Positions 34,149 through 47,036 of a stretch of DNA of 64,000 bases are shown piece by piece. How positions within the stretch are numbered: position 1 is the first letter of the stretch; the number at the start of each line of letters is the position of its first letter. Below the pieces are notes generated by a model that was given only the letters and a program-made list of their open reading frames with translations, was not told where the DNA came from and did no database searches. The translations under genes and the position numbers were made by a program. This DNA comes from Austropuccinia psidii (Eukaryota; Basidiomycota; Pucciniomycetes; Pucciniales; Sphaerophragmiaceae): assembly GCA_023105745.1 (NCBI GenBank), contig JALGQZ010000003.1:75676696-75740695 (forward strand). Reading direction: 5' to 3'.

Positions 34149-35032
34149 ATGGTGCATACCAGAAATGGAAGCAACTATTCAGCCCAACCAGATGGATGTG
34201 GACAAGGAAGAGGCAAGACCAAATCCAGAAGTGCCAAATCTTCCACAAGAAAGACACATCTGGAGGATGCCAGAGTTGCCCCCCATTCCCCAAGGTCTGT
34301 ACCAACAGATTTTGATGTGAATTCTGAGCCTGAACTAATTCATGATATTATTTCCAGGGCTGAACCATTTTCAAGTGGCAGCAATAGAAATATATCAATG
34401 CCAGTACAGAAATTGGCTCAGAGCAGCCAAGGAAGAGGAATGGGAAATATGCCCAAGCCTGTGGCAGGGGGCCATGAACTCCTACTTACACATCAAGAGC
34501 TTTCTGGGTCAGGAGAAGACCATAGGACTCTTAGGAGGATGGAGCCCCCTGTCTTGCAAAGACAAGGTCAGAAAGATAAAGAATTGGTTGAAGAACCAAA
34601 GTCTTTTATCTATAGACCAGAAGAAAGAGTTGGAAATGACTCCAGCTTTGGAGACAGAGGCACCAGTGGCGTCTACCAGCTCCAAACCAGCTTCAGAAGT
34701 GTCCAAGGACAAGCCCAAGGGACCTCAGAAGAAGCAGAAGGGTCCCAAGAACCACCAAGGCAAAGCCAATTTGCACAGACCTTACCCACAAGGGTACAGG
34801 ATCCCCAAATTGGAGCCTTCAGCCGTGGATAGTGTCTTCAATATGGCCAGAACTCTGATGGAATTCACAGCCAAGGAGCAGGAAAGGATGAACAGAAACT
34901 TTCCATGCAAATAATTGTTGTACAGACTAGTATTAATGTAGAAATTGGTAAACTTGATATAAAGTTAACTAAAATTGCATCAGATATAGTTGAATTAAAA
35001 AAAATGACAAGACATACATTGAATCGCACCAA
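34149..35032 (+). pseudogene. Gag N-terminal region of element B
   Basis: It begins MVHTRNGSNYSAQPDGCGQG and is open to TAG at 34830-34832, which by comparison replaces a Gln codon (GAFSRG*CLQYGQ). After the stop the same frame runs on as NSDGIHSQGAGKDEQ to an A-run near 34996-35003 where one base appears to be missing; sense then continues in the frame of 35033. The protein is basic and Gln/Ser-rich, with a PVQKLAQSSQGRGMGN block shared with D. A second open frame overlaps it (34342-34914). Confidence 0.75.
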
Positions 35033-37381
35033 GTGACACATGCCAGACTTGACTCAATTACCAATTCTTGCAAAAGAATTGAAAACATGTGCCAAGTTCA
35101 GCATGATGAGATGGAAGAATTTTCCATTTTTAAAGTGAATAATCAACTTAAAATTTTACAAGACCAAGTCTTAAAAATAGTTGAGAATACCAATCAATTT
35201 GCTATACACTTAGCAAAAAGTGACAGTGAAAGACAGAAGTTGAAGAATGAAATAATTGCAAGTGTGGAACAAATTCATAAGAATCATGAACCACATATGC
35301 CAAGACATTCTACACCTTTAACTGAAGAAAAACTTTCTGTTAAGGAAAGTCTCACCCCATTCTTGGGAGAAAATGTCTACTCTGCAAAAGATATTCCCAA
35401 AATAGAAGAATGGCCAACATTCTCTGGTGAAGGATAATATAACCATATTGAATTCATCAGGACTATTGATATGTTGCAAAAAGACTTTAATATACCTGAT
35501 GAAATCATAGTGGGGAAATTACACTGTCTGTTTACCAGAACTGCAAAGAAATGGTATTACAAAATGAGGATTGATCATGGTAAACATCATTGGTCTTGGT
35601 GGAAATCTGAAATAATTATCAAATGGGCCAATAATTCTTGGAGGTTTAAAATAGAAAATGCCTTTGAAAGTGCCATCCTTAACTCAGAGAAAGATAAACC
35701 ACTTACTTGGTTCTTCAAACAAAAAAACAGATTATCTGCTTTACAACCAGATATGTCTGACACTATGATTAATATGAAAATATTAAGAAAGTGTGGAGGA
35801 GAATTGGAACATGCTATCAAAAGCAGATGTGTAGAACCCTGTTCAACAGAAGACTACATTAATGCTATGGAAGATATCATTACCAGAACAAGAATTGGTA
35901 AAACTTGGTCTAAAATTCCAACAGAATCCAAGATGACCTCTAAGATTCCCAGAGAGGATAAGAGGCCAGAAAAACCTGTCTTAAAGTGTCATAAATGTGG
36001 AAGCACTTCACATTTAGCCAACACTTGCACAAAAAAGACAAAAATCAATGAAGTTCAAGTCATTGAAGAGATTCAGTGTACTGAAGAGAAGGAAGAATCT
36101 GATCACGATTCTGCAGTCTCTGAAGATACACCAGTAGAGGACTATCCCATTGAAAACATCACAGCTTTCTTTGAGGTCACAGAAGTCCATACCCACTTGC
36201 CACAGTACAGTGAAGATTGCTGCAACCTTACCAATATCCAAGATGCCAGAATGTGTAAAACAAAACCTGCTAGAGGAAAGGGTTATACTGCTGGAGCATC
36301 CTGTATCACATCAGTCTTGATGAGTGATATTGAAGCCAAAGTAAATTTGGATACAGGGGCATTTTGCACTTGTGTGGGCAAAGATTATCTCCAAATTATA
36401 CTTCCTGGATGGAAGAACCATCTGTTACCAATAGAAGGTGTACAACTTAGTAGTGCCAGTAACAATATGTACCCCTTGGGTATATTAGACACTAATCTTG
36501 TATTCCCACACCCAGCAGGAAGTGTAAGGAGGAAAACTGAAATTGTTGTAATGGATAATTGCGCATCTCAGCACATCATTATTGGAAATGATTACTTGAA
36601 TATCTATGGTATTGACATCAATAACCATAAAGACAGATATTCCACAATTGGGGATAACAAAAGACAAAAATTTGCTTTTTCCAATATGCCAAAACAAATA
36701 TCTGTGGTATCTTCTATCAAAGATACTTATAAAGATGAATTTGTGTCTAATCAACTTGTTGAAACACAGATTAATCCATCTTTCTCACCAAAAATGAGGC
36801 ATGAACTTATTGACGTGTTATACACATACAATACTGCATTTGCCTCTGATAATGAACCATTAGGTGCTATAAGAGGACATGAAGTTGATATTACTCTTAA
36901 TATTGACAGACCATATCCCCCAGTACTTAGAAGACCAGCTTATCCAGCCAGTCCCAGAGCTAGAGAAGCCTTGGAGAGACATATCCAAGAGTTAATTCAA
37001 CTTGGTGTACTAATGAAAGTAGGCCATAATGAGGAAGTTGAGGTGAAAACACCTGTTATCATTGCTTGGCATAATGATAAGTCAAGAATGGTTGGAGATT
37101 TCAGAGCATTGAATACCTACACAGTTCCAGATAGGTATCCAATCCCTAGAATCCAAGAAACCTTGACTCAATTGTCCAAACCCAAATATATAACATCAAT
37201 GGATGCATTGAAAGGCTTCCATCAAAATGTTTTGACGCCTAAAACTAAGAAATTACTTAGAATCATCACTCACTGTGTTATTTTTGAATATCTTAGAATG
37301 CCATTTGGCATTAAAAATGCTCCATCTCATTATCAAAGAATGATGAATACCATCTTCCCCACAGAATTGTCTGAAGGATAG
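35033..37381 (+). pseudogene. Gag core, zinc knuckle, protease and RT N-half of element B
   Basis: After a coiled segment and PRHSTPLTEEKLS comes WPTFSGEG, a stop (TAA 35435-35437), then the Gag core (FTRTAKKWYYKMRIDHG, SWWKSEIIIKWANNSWR, MINMKILRKCGGELEHAIKS). The intact CCHC knuckle CHKCGSTSHLANTC starts at 35987. Then an acidic linker (EEIQCTEEKEESDHDS) and the protease LDTGAFCTC (Asp codon 36350) with IIIGNDYLNIYGIDI. RT begins RGHEVDITLNIDRPYPPVL, then MVGDFRALNTYTVPDRYPIPRI, SMDALKGFHQN and MPFGIKNAPSHYQ. It ends at a TAG (37379-37381) in place of the Trp of EGWLIIYIDD. From 35471 it is one open frame of 636 codons. Confidence 0.9.
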
Positions 37382-39843
37382 CTTATCATTTATATTGATG
37401 ATATTATCATATGTTCTGACTCATGGTCTTTGCACCTTGAAAGACTTGCAAGAGTACTTCACAAAGTTGCAGAAGTGAATATGAAAGTTTCACTTAAGAA
37501 ATGCAACTTTGGTTTTGAAGAACGTAAAGCATTAGGACATGTTGTTTCTGATTTAAGCTTGAGTATTGACAAAAATAAAGTGGCAGCAGTACTACTTAAG
37601 CCAATACCCCAGAATAAAAAAGAAATGATGTCTTTTCTTGGATTTGCTAGTTACTATAGGCAACATTTAAAAGACTTTGCAATTCTAGCCAAATCACTCT
37701 ATAGAATCTGTGATCAACAGACTGTATTTGAGATGACACAGGAAAGAATTAAGGCTTATGAGAAGATAAAAGAGCCCTTACAGAAGCACCTTTACTCCTC
37801 ATGCCTGACTGGAATATTCCTTTTAAGTTGTACATTGATGCATGTGAAGATGGATTAGGGGCAGCCCTACATCAAGTCCAAATTATTGATGACAAACCTA
37901 CATAAGGACCAGTTTGTTATAGCTCAAGGCAAATAAAACCAACAGAAGCCAGGTATGGTGCAAGCCGAATGGAGTGCTTATGTTTGGTATGGGCACTTGA
38001 GAAATTACACTATTACCTTGATTGCAGTGTTTTTGAAGTGATAACTGACTGTAATGCAGTAAAATCACTTCTTAACATGAAAACTCCCAACAGACATATG
38101 TTGAGATGGCAAATAGCTATTCAAGAATATAGAGGAAACATGACTATAGTTCATAAGGCAGGAAACATTCACAAGAATGCTGATGGACTTAGTAGATGGG
38201 CTTTAGCCAACACTCCTGATAACCCAGCTTATGTACCTTTGGAAGCTGAACCACAGATTCCAATTGAAGGAATTAACATAACTGATATTGGAACTGAATT
38301 CTTTGAGGAGGTCAGAGAATCTTATAAACAAGACAAGAATTGCCATATCTTGACTTCTTTATTAGACAAAGACTGCAAAGATACATCTTTAGTTAATGCA
38401 CTTGATGAAGTTTGGAAAAATTCCTATTCTGAAGGAAGATTTCACTTGTTTGATGGGATCATTTACCACAGAACAAAACATTCTTTTGTTATGACATTGT
38501 GCAGTAGATTACCTATCAATACCATTCTTCATGAATGTCATGACAGTATCTACTCTGGACACCTGTCAGAAGACAGAACACTTGAAAAAGTGAAGAACTG
38601 TGCATGGTGGCCATCTTGGAGAAAAGAAACCATTGAATATTGCCATACCTGTGACAGATGCCAGGAAGCAAACAGGAGTACAGGCAAGAAATTTGGACTT
38701 ATGATCCATATTCAAGAACCAAAATCCCCATGGGAAGTTGTTCACATGGATTGGGTCACAGCACCTCCTCCAAGTGGTGACAAAAGTTATAATGCTTGTT
38801 TAGTCATTGTAGACAGATATAGAAAAACTCCCATATTCTTACCATGTCATAAGGATGACACTGCTATGGATACAGATCTTCTTTTATGGAGTAGAGTTAT
38901 TTCTCATACAGGATTAATTAAGAATATCATAAGTGACAGAGATCCCAAGTTCACATCTGCACTTTGGACCAATCTTCATAGATTGTTTGGCCCTAAGTTA
39001 TCATTCTCTACAGCATATCACCCTCAAACAGATGGGCTAGCAGAGAGGATGATTCAAACTTTAGAAGACATGATCAGGAGATTCTGTGCTTATGGATTGG
39101 AATTCAAAGACTCAGATGGCTTTACCCATGACTGGTGCACTCTGATACCTGCACTAGAATTGGCATACAAGACATCAGTCCATTCTTCCACAGGACAAAC
39201 TCCTGCTATGTTAGAAAAAGGATGGAATCCAAGACTCCCAGCGGACACACTGAGGAAAGACTTGATTGAAATTCATCCTACAGCTTCCAGCTTCAAGATA
39301 ATTCTTGATAAAGTAAAACACCACGCAAAACAAAGTATGGATGATGCTTTTGATTATGCAAAACAGAAGTGGGACAAGAGTCATAAAGTACCAGACTTCA
39401 AAGTAGGGGACTTAGTTCTAGTTTCAACCTTGAATTTTAATAATATCAAAGGCCCAAAGAAACTTAAAGATTCTTATGTAGGACCTTTTGTTATTGTTGC
39501 TTTACATGGAACCATTGCAGTTCAAGTGGAATTGAGTGGTGAATTGGAAAATAAACACCCCACATTTCCAGTCAGCTTGATAAAGCCTTATCAACCAGCT
39601 GACAAAGAATTGTTTCCTTTAAGAAACCCACCTCCTTTAACTGTACCACCTGTGGAACAGAATGAAGACAAAAAGATAAAGAAAGTCATTAAAGAAAGGA
39701 GACTTAGGGGTAAAAATCAAAGAGAATATCTTGTCAAATATAGAAATGCAGTACACAAAGATGAATGGATGGCAGAATCAGAAATACCTGACTCAGATAA
39801 ACTCTTAAGAGGATTTAGACATGAAAGAAGGCCACAAGCCTGA
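37382..39843 (+). pseudogene. RT C-half, RNase H, integrase and chromodomain of element B
   Basis: The RT catalytic YIDD is at 37391-37402; [10 protein letters not shown] and [11 protein letters not shown] follow. A one-base shift near 37774 and a TAA at 37903-37905 break RNase H ([36 protein letters not shown]). From 37969 a single open frame runs to the TGA ending at 39843. It holds RNase H ([18 protein letters not shown]) and an integrase HHCC site (HDSIYSGH...CHTCDRCQ). The full D,D,E set is present: [30 protein letters not shown]. Then come [19 protein letters not shown] and a chromodomain-like [19 protein letters not shown]. This is the best-preserved integrase here; without the RT stop and RNase H breaks it would be near intact. 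Confidence 0.92.
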
Positions 39844-39960
39844 ATATTTCTATAAATGTGCTTTAAATTACTTGATCTGAGTGATGTAAAGAGGTTTGAC
39901 AATGGACATTAACCCCCTTTGGGGCATTATTCTTTTATCACTGATAAAATTGTAGTACAA

Positions 39961-39983
39961 TTTTATTTTTTGGTGGGAGGGAA
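39961..39983 (+). other. Polypurine tract region of element B
   Basis: A T-run followed by GGTGGGAGGGAA ends directly at the 3' LTR. Confidence 0.65.
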
Positions 39984-41909
39984 TGTGAGCCTTGAGATAT
40001 ATTTTACATACCCAAATAGGCCACAATTATCTTAAAAGAAATTTTGAATTATACATAACTCATAAATCATGCATATATTCAAAATTCATCATTTTTGATT
40101 TCAGAAAAGATGAATAACTTTTTATTGAGTAAGTAAATCCATGGATTTAAGGCCAGATTTAGATGCTACACAAAAATTTACCTAGGGTAGCTCCATAGAG
40201 TGGATAAGCTCAAATTAACTCTTTGAGGTGGTAAAATGGAAAATACTTCAATACCACATCATCAATACCACATGAAAGATCCGTGAAAATTTTTGTTTTT
40301 CTTAATTTCACGCCAAAATAATGGGAAAGTGAGAAATCCCATGTTACATATACACTAAGAATAGTGTTATGCATGTTTTGAGCACTTAATATCATGGTAT
40401 TCTTACATGGACTTTTGGTACACCCATAGTGGATATCTCACTTTAAGCTTAAATTACTATTTTGACGTAAAAAATAGACAAAGGGGACAAAAGACATCAA
40501 AGAGAGCCAGGGTACCCAACTTCTGAGGACTCAGAGGCGTGGATAGCTCCAAAGCTTGGTTCCATGGCTGATCTTGACCCAATTGGTAAACTAAACCTCT
40601 TTGGGAACTTGGTTACCATGTCACAACTACTGTAAATCTTAAGAAAATAGCAAATAACCTGCTATTTTGACGTGCCAAGGAGGTAAAGAGCTACTTAGAC
40701 TCCTGTAACCACGTCAATTCTTAATGACTTTCCATGGATAAACCCCAAAAGAGTAATTAAAACCCTTTTTGTACTTGTATCCATTGATTTACCTCATAGC
40801 AACCAGTGAAACACTGATATTTGCAATTCTACGTAGAAATGAGGTAAAAAGTTCAAAAATTCATTAAAAATACAATTCTTAATTAATCTTTCTGAAACTT
40901 TCAGGACCAATGAAGAACTGTATTTTCTATGGTACAACCAAAAAGAATTACAGTTTTACTAGTAAAATTAAACGCTTTACTTACAGTCCATTTTTGACCA
41001 TTCCACGTGAAACACTGAATCTTCAGAAATTCACAGTAAGTAAAACCTGTGATGAAATTGGCAATAACATTGATACCTTTGAGAAATCAATGATTATTTT
41101 GGAATAGAAGAAGATTTACAGATGTTACTCCTTTTATTCTTAACCATATTGGGGTTGGTAGTCACGCAAAAGCATCAATTAAGTAATTATGATAATCTTA
41201 CGTGACAACAGATGATGCAATCATTAATCCAAAAGGGTTTATTCTTTTCTCACTCACTGGTTTTTCAGTTTGCTCCATGGCACGCCTCTTTGAGCTGTTG
41301 TTGACTTAAAAGAAGCCTCTTCTTGCTGTTTTTTCCCTATCATCATCATCTTATTATCATTTTATATCATTGTTACCAACAAGTAAGTATTAGTTAAACT
41401 ATTCTTAAGTGTTTTTAATCTTTCAGAATCAATCAGAAAGAAGTTAAATCATAGAATCCAACTATATATTGTTGTAATCCTGCTATAAATCATTTTTGAT
41501 CCCTTAAATCCACAATTCTACGTCAAATTTCTCTACTTTTATCTATCAATAAGTTCTTTGGAGTATTAGTGAGTCATTTATCTTTAATTCTTAAAGTTTT
41601 TCTCTAGTAATAGTTTTCTTCAAGGATTATCTTTATAATTATTCTTTCAAAAGATAATTATATATTAAAATAATTTTATTATTTTAATAAAAGAAGTTTT
41701 TATTATTAAATTCTCCTTGTAATTGATTCTTGTAGACAATTACTTGCTCACTGTTAAAATCACTAGTAGTGCTTAACACGTGAAAGAAATAATTCTTTAA
41801 TTATTTAATTGTGGTTATAATAATATTTTATTATTATATTTCATAAGAACAGACATAGTACTGTTGATTAATAGTAATATTATCATCAGTTTCATAGTCA
41901 CATCTTACT
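39984..41909 (+). repeat. 3' LTR of element B
   Basis: It is 1926 bp, near-identical to 31626-33551. The last base is T instead of A (CTTACT), giving TSD CAAAG next to it. Confidence 0.95.
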
Positions 41910-41914
41910 CAAAG

Positions 41915-44908
41915 AACCTCTAGGAGCAATTATTGGTCATGAAGTTGACATCATTCTTAAGATTGAGAGACCTTATCCACCACTCTTGAGAAGACCTGCA
42001 TACCCAGAAAGTCTCAAGTCCAGGGAAGCTCTGTAAACTCATATTAAAGAGCTTCTAGACCTTGGTGTAATAAGAAACATTGGCCATAATGAAGAAGTAG
42101 AAATAACTACACCAGTCATAGTGGCATGGCACAATGGAAAATCCAGAATGGTTGGAGGCTTTAGAGCTCTGAACACTTACACTGTTCCAGATAGGTACCC
42201 AATACCAAAAATCCAAATTGCCCTTACTCAAATATCTCAAGAAGTGTATATAACCACTATGGATGTCCTTGAAGGATTTCATCAAAATGTGGTGACACCA
42301 AGAGCAAGAAAATATTTGAGAATTATTGTTCATTGTGCAGTGTATGAATATTTAAGAATGCCCTTTGGTATCAAAAATGCACCTTCACACTTCCAAAGAA
42401 TGATGAATTAAATCTTGCCTGAAGAACTTTCAGAGGGATGGTTAATCATTTACATTGATGACATTATTGTCTGTTCCAAGACTTGGGAAGAGCACATGTA
42501 CAGATTTTCAGAAGTTTGACAAAAATTCAATTAGTAAATATGAAAATATCCTTGAAGAAATGCCATTTTGGATATAAAGAACTTAAAGCAATAGGACATG
42601 TTTTATCTGGTTTTTCCCTTGGGATTGACAAAACCAAAGTTGCAGCAGTATTTATAAGGCCCATGCCTCAGATAAAAAAGGAAATTCAGTCATTTTTAGG
42701 TTTTTCAGGATATTACAGGCAACACATTAAAGATTTTGCATCCATAGCAATACCAGTTTATAAATTGTGTTACAAAGACACAGTATTTGAAATGACTGTT
42801 GAGAGAGTCAAAGCTTTTGAGTCTCTAAGAGAAGCCTTGACCATAGCTCCACTCTTACTGATGCCAGAATTTAAATCGCCTTTTAAATTGTATATTGATT
42901 CATCAGGGATGGGCTGGGTGCTGCAATTCACCAACCTCAGATCATAAATGATAAACCTGTAGAAGGACCCATATGTTTCATATCCAGGCAAATCAAACCA
43001 ACTGAAGCCATATATGGAGAAATTCAAATGGAATGTCTATGCCTTGTCTGGGCCTTGGAAAAATTGAACTACTTCTTAGAGGGTTGTGTTTTTGAGGCTA
43101 TAACAGATTGTACAGCTGTCAAATCACTTTTAAACATGAAAACACCAAACAGACATATGCTCAGATGGCAAATAGCCATACGAGAATACAGAAGCAATAT
43201 GACTATTGTTCATAAGGATGGGAATATTCATAAGAATTCAGATGGACTAAGCAGATGGCCATTACCAAATAATATTGATAATCCTCCTAATGTTCTAGAG
43301 GAAGCTTCACCACAGATCCCAATAGAATGAATAAGTGTTACAGACTTGAACACCACCTTCTTTGTAGAAGTAAGACACAGTTACACTCAAGATAAGAATT
43401 GCAGCATCTTGTTCCAACTACTTCACAAAGACTGTAAAGACAACTCTCTCATACATGCCTTGGATGAAGTATGGAAGAAGTCTTATTATGAAGGAAGATT
43501 TCACCTACTGGATGGTATAATTTACCACAGGACCAAGCACACATGTGTCATTACAGTTGTGGACATGTCATTAATCAATCTTGTACTAAACGAATGCCAT
43601 GACAGCCCATTTTCAGGACATCCATCTGAAGACAGGACAAAAGAGAAAGTAAAGACCTGCATATGGTGGCCAATGTGGCAGAAAGACATTGCAAATTATT
43701 GCAAAACTTGTTACAGATGCCAAAAGTCAAATAATTCCACTGGCAAGAGACTTGGGAATACGATCAAAATACAAGAACCCAGAAGACCTTGGGAAACTGT
43801 CCATATGGATTGGGTAACTGGCCTACCACCAGGAGGAGACGGAAGTTATAATGCTTGCTTAGTGATTGTGGACAGATTCAGTAAAACTCCAATCTTTTTA
43901 CCATGTCACAAGGATGATATAGCCATGGACACAACTCTCCTGATATGGAATAGAGTAGTGTCATGGACTGGAATATTTACAAATATTGTTAGTGATAGGG
44001 ATCCCAAATTCACTTCAGCACTATGGACAAATCTTCACCAATTATTTGGCACTAAGCTGTCTTTCTCTACAGCCTACCACCCACAAACTGATGGTCTGGC
44101 TGAAAGGATGATCCAAATCTTAGAGGATATGGTAAGAAGATTTTGTGCATATGGCCTTGAATTAAAAGATTGTGATGGATTTACCCATTATTAGTGTACT
44201 CTGTTGGCAGCACTGAAATTAGCATATAAAACATCAATCCATGCCAGTACCAATCAAACTCCTGCTATCCTAGAAAAGGGATGACACCCCAAATTACCAC
44301 AATATTCCTTGAGCAAAGATTTGATTTAAATACATCCCACAGCTGCTAGCTTCAAGGGAATGCTAGAAAAAGCTAGAAAACATGCATTAAGGTGCATGGA
44401 GGACTCTTTTGCATATTCTAAGGACAAATAGGATAAATCACATGCAACTCCAGATTTCAAAGTGGGGGATGTAGTTCTTGTATCCACCCCTAACTTCAAT
44501 AACATCAAAGGATGTAAAAAGCTTAAAGACTCCTTTGCAGGACCTTTAGTTATTAAGTCCCTCCATGGGGAAAATGCTGTTGAAGTAGATCTATCACAAG
44601 AGCTTAGCAATAAGCATCCTACATTTCCAGGGATCTTGATAAAGCCATACAAATCTAGTGATGCTGAAAAATTTCCCTTGAGGAATAAAGTTCCCCAAGC
44701 TATACCTCATATTGAGTCATCTGGTAGTAAGAAAATTACCAACGTTCTCAAAGAAAGAAAGTTGAGAACCAACAAAGTAAGGGAATACCTTGTTAGGTAC
44801 AGTGACCCAACTTGTGAAGATGAATGGTTGCCATAAAAAGACATACCTTAAGCTACTAAAATTCTCAGAAGGTTCAGGCACACTAAAAATAACAATATTA
44901 CAAATTAA
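41915..44908 (+). pseudogene. Pol of element A right of B: RT, RNase H, integrase, chromodomain
   Basis: It continues DKEPLGAIIGHEVDIIL. RT: stop after SREAL, MVGGFRALNTYTVPDRYPIP, MPFGIKNAPSHFQ, stop, and YIDD at 42451-42462; a shift follows near 42490. RNase H breaks near 42905. Integrase: an open piece from 43346 has [32 protein letters not shown] and [10 protein letters not shown], so the catalytic triad is intact. Stops follow at FTHY* (44192) and later. The C-terminus has GDVVLVSTPNFNNIKG and a chromodomain-like REYLVRYSDPTCEDEW. The last codon is TAA at 44906-44908. Confidence 0.88.
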
Positions 44909-44930
44909 TATTTTTTTTAGGGGGAGGGAA
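44909..44930 (+). other. Polypurine tract region of element A
   Basis: A T-run then AGGGGGAGGGAA precedes the LTR start TGTGAGCC. Confidence 0.65.
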
Positions 44931-46791
44931 TGTGAGCCTTAGAGGTATTTTCATATACCCAAAAGATCACAAATGATAAATGACGATACAAATATAAATA
45001 AAACAAATTTATTTATATTATAAAAATAAAAATTGGAATATAAATATAAATTTATATTTAAAAAACAAAATTTGATTATAATTTAAAAATAAAATTACAA
45101 TAAAATTCAAAATTATGAAATTATATTTTTACTTGTAAAAATTAAGTAAAAATGAATTTTTAATACAAACTGTGAAATTGAAATATTTTTGGTAAAGCAT
45201 TATATAAAATATATTATAGCTTTTTATCCAAACAATAAACATAAAGAAATTATCACACCATTGGATTCCTCATAAAAAATAAAGTGGGGTCACCTCTGGA
45301 TGAAATTTCTGTAACTCAACTCTAAATAAGCTTAAATTGAGTTTTTAGTATTTTCAATTCAAAAATTGAAAATCCTCAAAACTTCAATTTAATTAACACC
45401 ACATGTGGTTTTAACCATCAATTTTTGTGTTAAAATTGAGGTGTTGTGTTTAGTTTAGAAGTTATGAGGAATTGAAGTATTTTCAATTGAATTCAATTGA
45501 AGTATTTTCAATTGAATTCAATTGAAGTGTCAAAATGTGTGCGTGTAATACATAAGTGAGCTTTGATTTACATATGAGGTATCAATTATTACTGTATTGT
45601 ACTGTACAATTCAATTGAATTACATATGTAAATTACAAGTATAATACATGATGATGAATTAAAGGGAAAAATAAATTGGAAAGATTAAAATTGGGGGCGA
45701 AAAGGAACTCTAGCTCTAAGGGGGAGCCACACCCCCAAAATCCTTGCTGAATGGTGTGAGATGTCAAATTTCATGCAACGGTTCATCAATTTTGGCCTGG
45801 AATTGCGTCACAGGGTCTGTGACTCAATTGATGATGAGGTTTTGATACCAACCAGGGCAGTTTTAACTGTTGCCAAGAGGGTAAAACTACCCTTAAGCTA
45901 CAACAATGTTAGTAAAAACAGTTTTAACTGATTTTTACACCTCTTACACACATTCTGACGTGTTTTGAAGGCTCTATATCAGGTATTTCTACAGTAATGG
46001 CTGATTTAAGGGTCTAAAATGGCTAAAAATGGCAAAAAAGGGTTTAAACCAGCCCTTTTTTGGTCTAAAACAGGCCTCAATGATGCCATAATTGGCTTTT
46101 CTGTTTTCAGAATTTTTTTTCACGACTGAAAAGATCAAATTTGACTTTTGGAGTAAGAAAATTGATGGCTATAAAAGAATGGCTTCTTTGCCCCACTTTT
46201 TTCTTCATGTTAGAATCTTTTCCTTTTATAATTAGTTTAAACACTGTTAAACTAATCAATAAAAAATTCCAACGATCTTTTTTAAATCAGTTTAAACCCT
46301 TTAACCACATGAAAAAATTATTATAATCATTGTTTGTAACTCTTATAATCAGTTTTACCCTGAACCACCCAAAAGTGAATTAAAGCATCTTTCATCACTG
46401 TTAGCTTTGTCACTTTGTTTCCAAATTCACTCTGTTCACTTTTGGGTGTGTTTTCTCTTTAATATGCTTTTTAAAGACTTTTTTCTTTAATCAATTTCTT
46501 GCAGTTCTTTGCTCAATCAATTCCAATTAAAATTGCTCTGGAAGAAATTTCTTTTGTAGCCTTAAATATCTCTTGTAGAGTATTTTTGGACAAATTGTTT
46601 ATTTTTGGTAAAACAATAAATCTTTATAACATTATTGTTTTATACTAATAAAGTTATAAACAACAAAATTGGTGTGTTTTCTCTTAAGAATAATATTTCT
46701 TTCTATTTTTAATTGATTTTTACCTTATACAAATTTTGAGGACAGGAAAAGTACTTGATTTTTAATCAAACTTTCATATCCACACCTTACA
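44931..46791 (+). repeat. 3' LTR of element A
   Basis: It runs from TGTGAGCCTTAGAGG to CCACACCTTACA, 1861 bp. It contains an extra local duplication of TATTTTCAATTGAATTCAATTGAAG near 45477-45525 that the 5' LTR lacks, which accounts for most of the length difference. Confidence 0.92.
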
Positions 46792-46796
46792 AAAAC

Positions 46797-47036
46797 AAGT
46801 AAATCAAAAGGCAAAATCCTTATCCATTACATATAAATCTCTTATATTATCAAATATCACAGGTAATCTTTCTTAAAATCATCATTTTTGACATCATTAA
46901 CTCAATTGTTTATTTTTCTTGTTATAATTCTCTAAAAATCTTATTTCCACGTAAAATCAAGAAAATTTGTAATTTGTTTTATTTTCATTTGTAAATACAA
47001 TTTAAATAAGTTGTATTCACATTATTTGGCATAAAA
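46797..47036 (+). repeat. 3' LTR of element D, piece 2
   Basis: It aligns with about 3052-3290 of the 5' LTR. It lies between the A insertion (TSD AAAAC at 46792-46796) and the solo B LTR. Confidence 0.85.

Larger units (their letters stand above)
31626..41909 (+). mobile_element. Element B, youngest full-length Ty3/gypsy chromovirus
   Basis: It has two 1926-bp LTRs and a 6432-bp internal region with gag, protease, RT, RNase H, integrase and chromodomain. A perfect TSD, CAAAG, is at 31621-31625 and 41910-41914. It is inserted in the pol of element A. By eye the LTRs differ at about 30 positions with no indel. The coding region has about six lesions: stops at 34830, 35435, 37379 and 37903, a missing base in the A-run near 35000, and a shift near 37774. 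Confidence 0.95.
26405..46791 (+). mobile_element. Element A, Ty3/gypsy chromovirus, split by element B
   Basis: LTRs are 26405-28239 and 44931-46791. A perfect TSD, AAAAC, is at 26400-26404 and 46792-46796. The internal region is 28240-31625 plus 41915-44930, rejoined across B in frame (GACAAAG + AACCT reads DKEP). The host site is the 3' LTR of D. Coding regions have multiple stops and shifts. Confidence 0.93.
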
